Assembly: GCF_900177425.1 (NCBI RefSeq)
Contig: NZ_LT840184.1
Coordinates: forward strand, 1,825,487-1,889,486
Direction of reading: 5' to 3'
DNA length: 64,000 nucleotides
Origin: Paenibacillus uliginis N3/975
GTDB taxonomy: Bacteria > Bacillota > Bacilli > Paenibacillales > Paenibacillaceae
Both the position numbers and the translations under genes were made by a program. Below are positions 59,582-64,000 of the stretch, piece after piece (the stretch's first letter is position 1; the number at the start of each line of letters is the position of its first letter). The notes beneath the pieces were generated by a model, which was given only the letters and a program-made list of their open reading frames with translations, did not search any database and had not been told where the DNA came from.

Positions 59582-60514
59582 GTGAGAGTTACCGTGTATC
59601 ATGTTGACGCATTCTCTGTCATAGCCAATCAGGGAAATCCGGCAGGAGTTGTTCTGGATGCCGATCAATTGAAGCCTGGTGATATGCAGAAGATCGCTTT
59701 TCAGGTTGGATTTAATGAGACGGTTTTTGTATTGAAATCTGAGATCGCTGACCTGAAATTGAAGTATTATACCCCAGGGCATGAAATCAATCTGTGCGGG
59801 CATGCAACCATAGCATCATTATACTGCTTGAAAACACGAGGTTTTTTCGAAGGCCGGGATTCAATCCAGATAGAAACCAATGGTGGCATACTTCCCATTT
59901 CATTTAACGCTGAGGATCACCTAATAATAGGCATGAAGCAGCAGAAGCCGGAATTTATTCCTTTTGGTGGAGATACCCGAAAACTAGCAGAGTCCATGGG
60001 ATTAACTGAAGACTGTTTGGATGTCACGAAGCCCATTGTTTATGGTAGTACAGGAATTTGGACTTTATTAGTTCCAATAAGGCAATTGGATAGTTTCAAA
60101 ATCATGAAGCCAAACAATAAACAGTTTCCTGAAATATTAGCCCAGAACCCCAAAGCGTCTGTACATCCTTTTTGTTTTGAAACCTATGACGAGAATGCGT
60201 TTATGCATGCGAGACATTTTTCATCCCCTTACTCTGGTACAGTTGAAGATCCGGTAACAGGTACGGCCTCGGGCGTGATGGGCGCTTACTATTTAACCTA
60301 TATAGATCAAGATTTGAATGATATTCAATTTATCGTAGAGCAGGGGCAAGAGATCAATAGGGATGGAAAAGTGCATGTACACGCCATACGACAAAATGAG
60401 ATGGATATTTTTATTTCAGGCACAGCGGTCTTGGTTAAAGAGTTTGAAGTGGAATATCCCCTTTTATACGAATGTGATAACAGTTTTGATAACATTTTAT
60501 GGAGGATGACATAG
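59582..60514 (+). CDS. PhzF-family isomerase
   Basis: A 310-residue protein of the PhzF/diaminopimelate-epimerase fold. Features are VYHVDAFSVIANQGNPAGVV at the N-terminus, FNETVFV with the catalytic Glu, PGHEINLCGHATIASLYCL, and GTVEDPVTGTASGVMGAYYL. Most homologues outside phenazine clusters have unknown substrates. GGTGGGGAG suits GTG 59582; GTG 59579 is the alternative. Confidence 0.88.
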   Translation: MRVTVYHVDAFSVIANQGNPAGVVLDADQLKPGDMQKIAFQVGFNETVFVLKSEIADLKLKYYTPGHEINLCGHATIASLYCLKTRGFFEGRDSIQIETNGGILPISFNAEDHLIIGMKQQKPEFIPFGGDTRKLAESMGLTEDCLDVTKPIVYGSTGIWTLLVPIRQLDSFKIMKPNNKQFPEILAQNPKASVHPFCFETYDENAFMHARHFSSPYSGTVEDPVTGTASGVMGAYYLTYIDQDLNDIQFIVEQGQEINRDGKVHVHAIRQNEMDIFISGTAVLVKEFEVEYPLLYECDNSFDNILWRMT

Positions 60515-60515
60515 G

Positions 60516-60739
60516 ATGAGTAAAATTCAATCTTCAGTAAAGGTGTTGCTTGGGATACATACGCCTATATCGATACACATACCGAGTTGGACGAGCTATA
60601 TGAAGAATTGAAGCTTAAGGGTGCCCAATTTACTCAGGAACCTGTATTGACGGAAATGGGTTGGGGAGCATGGAAGGAATTTGCCGTCAGTGATCCTGAT
60701 AACTATGTTATTGGTTTCGGCTCCGGTAAAAAACAATAA
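60516..60739 (+). pseudogene. Relic of a VOC/glyoxalase-family protein
   Basis: ATG 60516 has a site (ATAGG) and opens MSKIQSSVKV. The match then jumps frame: AWDTYAYIDTHTELDELYEE, then AQFTQEPVLTEMGWGAWKEF, and AVSDPDNYVIGFGSGKKQ to TAA 60737. This is the second half of a VOC protein. The first module is deleted, and a frameshift separates the surviving start from the end. Confidence 0.75.
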
Positions 60740-60758
60740 TGGAATTTATTTTTGCATA

Positions 60759-60786
60759 TTGCCAACCCGAATGTTTATGCTATAAT
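60759..60786 (+). promoter_or_regulatory. Strong promoter of the cobalamin-sensing leader RNA
   Basis: TTGCCA (60759-60764), 16 bases, then an extended -10 TGCTATAAT with TATAAT at 60781-60786. The predicted start near 60793 lies shortly before the riboswitch. Confidence 0.7.
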
Positions 60787-60824
60787 AATGTCGAATGGAC
60801 ACCCATTCACGTCATACACAATAG

Positions 60825-60932
60825 AAAAAGTTATAGGTAATGGAAGTTTGGTGAAAATCCAACGCGGTCCCGCCACTGTGATAGATCGAATGTTCGATCT
60901 TAAGTCAGGTCGTTTGCCTAGTAACTTTGTCT
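60825..60932 (+). promoter_or_regulatory. Cobalamin (adenosylcobalamin) riboswitch
   Basis: The core reads GGTAATGGAAGTTTGGTGAA, AATCCAACGCGGTCCCGCCA, CTGTGATAGATCGAATGTTC and TAAGTCAGGTCGTTTGCCTA, containing the B12-box-like GCCACTGTGA and the AGTCAGG block of this class. The closing stem is AAAGTTA (60827-60833) with TAACTTT (60922-60928). AdoCbl is the cofactor of ethanolamine ammonia-lyase, so its place before a eut operon fits. The open frame 60752-60958 here is spurious. Confidence 0.85.
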
Positions 60933-60933
60933 G

Positions 60934-60962
60934 GCCAGTCATTTCGAGGCGAAAGTGACTGG
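60934..60962 (+). promoter_or_regulatory. Hairpin between riboswitch and terminator
   Basis: CCAGTCA pairs with TGACTGG around a 15-base loop. It may take part in the riboswitch expression platform. Confidence 0.45.
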
Positions 60963-60967
60963 TTTAC

Positions 60968-61005
60968 AAGTCTAGTGACGTATAACGCCTCACTAGGCTT
61001 TTTTA
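60968..61005 (+). terminator. Riboswitch-associated terminator
   Basis: AAGTCTAGTGA pairs with TCACTAGGCTT (one G-U pair), followed by TTTT. It would cut the leader before the ANTAR hairpins when cobalamin is bound. Confidence 0.85.
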
Positions 61006-61098
61006 CGTTGCAAGATAGGCTGCCGACACTGCTGTCGGCAAGGCCAGGTGCTCGCCGCCGAACATATACAATGAGGTATAACAACAAGCAAGCGGGAG

Positions 61099-61139
61099 GT
61101 TCTTCAATGATGAAGAACAATATGCACAATGGCGTGCAT
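61099..61139 (+). promoter_or_regulatory. ANTAR dual hairpin (EutV trap site)
   Basis: Hairpin P1 is GTTCTTC-AATGAT-GAAGAAC (61099-61118). P2 is ATGCAC-AATGGC-GTGCAT (61122-61139). Both have six-base loops with A at place 1 and G at place 4, the ANTAR recognition pattern. The linker is three bases. Confidence 0.75.
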
Positions 61140-61244
61140 GTCCCTTTTTTTATAATGAACCTCTCACTTGCCGAGAATGGCAGACAAGATTCGGTTGACG
61201 AGTATCCGAATTACGTTGTACAGTGGAGATGGACAATTAAATGA
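61107..61244 (+). CDS. Possible 45-residue small protein inside the EutV-trap RNA
   Basis: MMKNNMHNGVHVPFFIMNLS is the first part of a 45-codon frame preceded by GGGAGG at a spacing of seven bases. The start codons lie within the loop of ANTAR hairpin P1. It may be a genuine small protein whose translation competes with hairpin formation, or an accident of the RNA sequence. No family is recognised. Confidence 0.35.
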   Translation: MMKNNMHNGVHVPFFIMNLSLAENGRQDSVDEYPNYVVQWRWTIK

Positions 61245-61248
61245 TTGC

Positions 61249-61289
61249 TGCACAATGGCGTGCACATTATATAACAAGCAAAGAGGCTT
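61249..61289 (+). promoter_or_regulatory. ANTAR dual hairpin in the eutG leader
   Basis: P1 is TGCAC-AATGGC-GTGCA (61249-61264). P2 is AAGC-AAAGAG-GCTT (61276-61289). Both loops have A1 and G4. The 3' side of P2 is shared with the following terminator, so EutV binding should prevent termination. Confidence 0.8.
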
Positions 61290-61326
61290 TGAAGGGATTT
61301 ACTCCTTTTAGAGGCCTCTTTTTTTG
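61280..61326 (+). terminator. Conditional terminator before eutG
   Basis: AAAGAGGC (61280-61287) pairs with GCCTCTTT (61314-61321), with an inner AAGGGA/TCCTTT stem, followed by a T run. Forming it requires opening hairpin P2. Confidence 0.85.
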
Positions 61327-61355
61327 TTGTCAATTACTCCTTGGAGGTGCCTTAC

Positions 61356-62498
61356 ATGGACAAAATATCGATTAAAACCGACATCTATCTGGGACAAGGT
61401 GCGCTGGATCGCCTGACGGATTGGAGAAATAGACGGATCTTCGTTGTAACAGACCCGTTTATAATCAAGTCGGGTATGATTAACATGCTGTTTGAACGGC
61501 TGCATGACAGCAACGAACAATACATTTTCAGCAACATCGTACCCGATCCTCCAGTTGAAGTCGTAACTGAGGGCGTTGAAGCACTCGGAGCATTCCAAGC
61601 TGACCTGATCATCGCGATTGGTGGGGGCTCTGCAATTGATGCGGCCAAGGCGATGAAGCTTTTCGCTCAAAAAATATTGAAACAGCACGATATTCCGTTC
61701 GTAGCGATTCCGACAACAAGCGGAACGGGCTCAGAAGTGACGTCTTTCTCCGTCATCAGCGACAAGGAGAAGAACATCAAGTATCCGCTGGTGTCCGATG
61801 ACATGTTGCCGCAAGAAGCCATCTTGGACCCTGAACTGGTCAAGAGCGTGCCTAACTTTATCACTGCAGACACAGGAATGGATGTACTGACCCATGCGAT
61901 TGAAGCGTATGTATCCACCAAGGCAAACGATATTTCCGATGCGCTGGCTGAGAAGGCAATCAAGCTAGTCTTTGCCTATTTGCCAAGAGCCTATAATGAC
62001 GGTAATGATCTCGAAGCACGAGAGAAAATGCACAATGCTTCTTGTCTGGCTGGTATGGCGTTTAATATTACGTCGCTCGGGCTTAATCATGGGATCGCTC
62101 ATGTGGCTGGAGCTAAATTCAAGATTGCGCACGGGCGTATGAATTCACTGCTTCTGACGCATGTCATTGAATTCAATGCCGATTACAAACCGGGTTATGG
62201 TAGAGAAGAGAGTAGTGCAGTAGCGGCAAGATATGCTGAAATCTCCAAAAGCTTGGGGCTATCGGCTCCTAATGCAAAGAGCGGCGTTCGTAGTCTGGTG
62301 CAGGCGATCAAGCAGCTTCAGAAGCAATTGCAGATGCCGCAAACGCTGAGAGAGTGCGGCGTGGAAATATCTACGCTTGAAAAGATGAGAGAGGGAATTG
62401 CAGAAGGAGCGCTACAAGACGGCTGTACGGCCACGAATCCACGCGTTCCTGCCGCAGCAGATATTGTTGAAATTTTGAACAAAATGTTTCAATCCTGA
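61356..62498 (+). CDS. eutG: Iron-containing alcohol dehydrogenase, EutG-like
   Basis: A 380-residue group III alcohol dehydrogenase, expected to reduce acetaldehyde from ethanolamine to ethanol. Signatures are AIGGGSAIDAAKAM (nucleotide site), TSGTGSEVTSFSVISD, and GLNHGIAHVAGAKFKIAHGR with metal-binding His residues. TTGGAGGTG precedes ATG 61356; the longer frame begins inside this ribosome site. It is the first eut gene here and lies behind an ANTAR-controlled terminator. Confidence 0.88.
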   Translation: MDKISIKTDIYLGQGALDRLTDWRNRRIFVVTDPFIIKSGMINMLFERLHDSNEQYIFSNIVPDPPVEVVTEGVEALGAFQADLIIAIGGGSAIDAAKAMKLFAQKILKQHDIPFVAIPTTSGTGSEVTSFSVISDKEKNIKYPLVSDDMLPQEAILDPELVKSVPNFITADTGMDVLTHAIEAYVSTKANDISDALAEKAIKLVFAYLPRAYNDGNDLEAREKMHNASCLAGMAFNITSLGLNHGIAHVAGAKFKIAHGRMNSLLLTHVIEFNADYKPGYGREESSAVAARYAEISKSLGLSAPNAKSGVRSLVQAIKQLQKQLQMPQTLRECGVEISTLEKMREGIAEGALQDGCTATNPRVPAAADIVEILNKMFQS

Positions 62499-62563
62499 AT
62501 CTGGAGTTAAGTTTCGTTCGTAATGATATTGACATTGTTTGCAGGTTAAAATATAGTGAAAGT

Positions 62564-62605
62564 AACACAACGGCGTGTTGCATACAAATAAAAGCGAAGA
62601 GGCTT
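62564..62605 (+). promoter_or_regulatory. ANTAR dual hairpin in the eutS leader
   Basis: P1 is AACAC-AACGGC-GTGTT (62564-62579), with A1 and G4. P2 is AAGC-GAAGAG-GCTT (62592-62605), with G4 but G instead of A at place 1. P2 overlaps the 5' arm of the terminator. A TTGACA at about 62529 may be a promoter element. Confidence 0.7.
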
Positions 62606-62651
62606 CTTAAAAATTCCGCGTGAACTTTTTAAGGGGTCTTTATGTTTTTTT
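62597..62651 (+). terminator. Conditional terminator before eutS
   Basis: AAGAGGCTTCTTAAAAA pairs, with several G-U pairs, with TTTTTAAGGGGTCTTT, followed by a T tract. The core CTTAAAAA/TTTTTAAG is perfect. Confidence 0.8.
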
Positions 62652-62694
62652 ACAACTATATGTGTCTTTTTCTTTCATGAGATGGGATGATGGT

Positions 62695-63048
62695 ATGGAT
62701 CAACACAGCGAAAAACAACGTGTCATTCAAGAGTATGTGCCAGGGAAACAGGTAACGCTGGCTCATATTATCGCGAACCCTAATCCGGATATTTACAAGA
62801 AGCTGGGCTTGGGAAGCGATGCGAGGGATGCCATTGGCATTATGACTATTACGCCGAGCGAAGCATCTATTATTTCGGCCGACATTGCAACCAAAGCAGC
62901 CGGCGTGCAGATCGGCTTCGTTGATCGCTTCAGTGGTTCACTCGTTATTACGGGTGATGTATCATCCGTGGAATCTGCGGTGAGCGAAGTGTTGCTTGGT
63001 TTGCAGAACATTCTCGGATTTTCGGCTGCGAAGATTACGAGAACGTAG
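62695..63048 (+). CDS. eutS: Bacterial microcompartment shell protein EutS
   Basis: A 117-residue BMC-domain protein: QRVIQEYVPGKQVTLAHIIA start, IGIMTITPSEASIISADIAT, and VQIGFVDRFSGSLVITGDV. EutS forms bent hexamers of the shell that confines acetaldehyde in ethanolamine breakdown. ATG 62695 matches the usual N-terminus; upstream ATG 62677 would add six residues. The ribosome site (GGGATGATGG) is weak. Confidence 0.92.
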   Translation: MDQHSEKQRVIQEYVPGKQVTLAHIIANPNPDIYKKLGLGSDARDAIGIMTITPSEASIISADIATKAAGVQIGFVDRFSGSLVITGDVSSVESAVSEVLLGLQNILGFSAAKITRT

Positions 63049-63059
63049 GGGATCGTGCT

Positions 63060-63491
63060 ATGAGGAAAATTATATTTGCCGGAAGCACCGGATCGGGCAA
63101 GACGACATTGTGCCAGCGCTTGCATGGACAAGAGATTGCCTATAAGAAGACGCAAGCCGTTGAGAATTTTGAACAAGCTATTGATACGCCCGGGGAATGT
63201 ATTGAGAACCGGTATTTATACAAAATGTTACTTGTCACAAGCGTTGATGCGGATGTTATCGGGCTAGTGCAAGATTGTACAAAGGAAGAAAGTTATTTTC
63301 CACCAGCCTTCGCAACGATGTTTGCCAAGCCGGTCATTGGAATTGTAACCAAGGTGGAACTGGCTAAGACGGATAAGGACATCGCGGAAGCGAGATCCTT
63401 CTTGCAAGCGGCGGGCGTTGAGCGAATTTTTGAGGTTTCGTCCGTGCAGCATGTGGGCGTGGATGAGCTGCAAGCTTATTTGGAAGCGTAA
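63060..63491 (+). CDS. eutP: EutP, small P-loop protein of ethanolamine utilisation
   Basis: A 143-residue P-loop protein: Walker A GSTGSGKTTL (8-17), IDTPGECIENRYLYKMLLVT, and KVELAKTDKD in the guanine-specificity position (T/N-K-x-D variant). EutP has been described as an acetate kinase or GTPase-like protein in the eut system. It follows eutS by 11 bases. Confidence 0.92.
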   Translation: MRKIIFAGSTGSGKTTLCQRLHGQEIAYKKTQAVENFEQAIDTPGECIENRYLYKMLLVTSVDADVIGLVQDCTKEESYFPPAFATMFAKPVIGIVTKVELAKTDKDIAEARSFLQAAGVERIFEVSSVQHVGVDELQAYLEA

Positions 63492-63562
63492 GCGGTTCAT
63501 CTATGTAATAGAGGATTCACGAGATACAAGCAAATATCGGTAGACAACGAGGTGCATGACGC

Positions 63563-64000
63563 ATGAATGGAAAAATTGTGATAGTCGACGACGAACCTAT
63601 TACAAGAATGGATATTCGTGAGATGCTTGAAGAGGCGGACTACAATGTAGTAGGTGAAGCTTCTGATGGTTTTGAGGCCATTGAATTATGCAAAAAGCAT
63701 CTGCCCGATTTGGTCATTCTGGATGTTCAAATGCCTATTCTGGATGGGCTAAAGGCGGGTAAACGAATCATATCGGAGCAACTGGCCGGCGGAGTTATTC
63801 TCTTGACCGCATTCAGTGATAAACAAACGATTGAAAAAGCATCCTCTATCGGTGCGCTTGGTTATCTTGTGAAACCGCTTGATGAAAAATCGTTTATTCC
63901 TATGGTTGAAGTGACAATTGCAAAAGGTAAGGAAGTACGCAAGCTGGAACAAGATTTGTCGAAGCTGTCGCAAAAGATGGAAGAACGAAAAGTAGTTGAG
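63563..64000 (+). CDS. eutV: EutV, ANTAR response regulator (cut by window end)
   Basis: The first 146 codons are present. The receiver domain has the acidic pair in VIVDDEP (9-10), phosphoacceptor Asp54 in VILDVQMP, and GYLVKPLDE with the conserved Lys. A coiled-coil linker (KLEQDLSKLSQKMEERK) begins the ANTAR RNA-binding domain, which lies past the window. EutV, phosphorylated by the kinase EutW, binds dual hairpins and prevents termination. ACGAGGTG precedes the ATG. Confidence 0.9.
   Translation, partial: MNGKIVIVDDEPITRMDIREMLEEADYNVVGEASDGFEAIELCKKHLPDLVILDVQMPILDGLKAGKRIISEQLAGGVILLTAFSDKQTIEKASSIGALGYLVKPLDEKSFIPMVEVTIAKGKEVRKLEQDLSKLSQKMEERKVVE

Larger units (their letters stand above)
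60793..61150 (+). ncRNA. EutX/Rli55-like regulatory RNA
   Basis: The unit is a promoter, B12 riboswitch, terminator, a perfect TGCCGACA/TGTCGGCA hairpin (61021-61040), and an ANTAR-type dual hairpin (61099-61139) followed by seven T. In Listeria (Rli55) and Enterococcus faecalis (EutX), an RNA of this build traps the ANTAR regulator EutV when cobalamin is scarce, and is cut short when it is present. The parts here match in kind and order. The RNA ends are inferred. Confidence 0.7.

Noticed and set aside
60752..60958. 68-codon open frame
   Set aside because: It lies entirely in the promoter and cobalamin riboswitch, has no ribosome site and no recognisable protein features.
61021..61040. TGCCGACA/TGTCGGCA hairpin as a terminator
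   Set aside because: No T tract follows; it is more likely a structural stem in the trap RNA.

Overview
The window looks like chromosomal DNA of a Paenibacillus-type member of the Bacillales. Supporting signs are strong AGGAGG-like ribosome sites, frequent TTG and GTG starts, AraC/LplB/YtcP/LipO carbohydrate cassettes, a SigV/RsiV/PdaC cell-wall stress locus, and a Firmicute-type 5S rRNA. The genus is inferred; no 16S gene is present.

Layout. 1-4.7 kb: a secreted protein followed by an ECF sigma factor, its RsiV-like anti-sigma factor, a wrecked oatA (peptidoglycan O-acetyltransferase) and an intact PdaC-like peptidoglycan deacetylase, i.e. a lysozyme-response locus that has lost one of its two protective enzymes. 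5.1-6.8 kb: a small DERD-motif membrane protein with an Xre regulator, then a beta-galactosidase remnant. 6.9-14.6 kb: a membrane-anchored AraC regulator, two sugar permeases, a binding lipoprotein, an amidohydrolase and a Rieske protein. 14.8-16.35 kb: an intergenic repeat split by an IS3-family element. 16.6-20.2 kb: an ABC exporter with a two-component system. 20.2-32.3 kb: many small single-function genes (Nudix, GNAT, GrpB, TetR, DinB, VOC, phosphotransferase, methyltransferase, zinc ribbon), including several broken genes. 32.3-37.4 kb: a second-type ClpP diverging from an ECF sigma factor, a TIGR01777 epimerase, a Nudix hydrolase, a PgsA-like synthase and small membrane proteins. 38-46 kb: a tight five-gene operon SWIM / HEAT / MoxR-AAA / DUF5682 / VWA, the most system-like unexplained unit here. 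46.7-54.9 kb: a second AraC-LplB-YtcP-LipO cassette with an alpha-L-fucosidase and a TIM-barrel isomerase. 55-60.7 kb: acetyltransferases, a Cu/Zn superoxide dismutase without its disulfide cysteines, a lone 5S rRNA gene, a beta-lactamase-fold hydrolase, PhzF, and more relics.

60.75-64 kb is the start of an ethanolamine utilisation (eut) operon: eutG, eutS, eutP and the beginning of eutV. It is preceded by a cobalamin riboswitch, a terminator and an ANTAR-type dual hairpin, the architecture of the EutX/Rli55 regulatory RNAs. Further ANTAR dual hairpins overlapping terminators lie in front of eutG and eutS, so EutV encoded here probably controls these leaders by antitermination.

A recurring theme is gene decay. 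At least seven relics or nonsense-interrupted genes (oatA, lacZ, DUF1572, GNAT, a lipoprotein, an alpha/beta hydrolase tail, a VOC protein) are readable. No CRISPR array, prophage or tRNA gene was seen.
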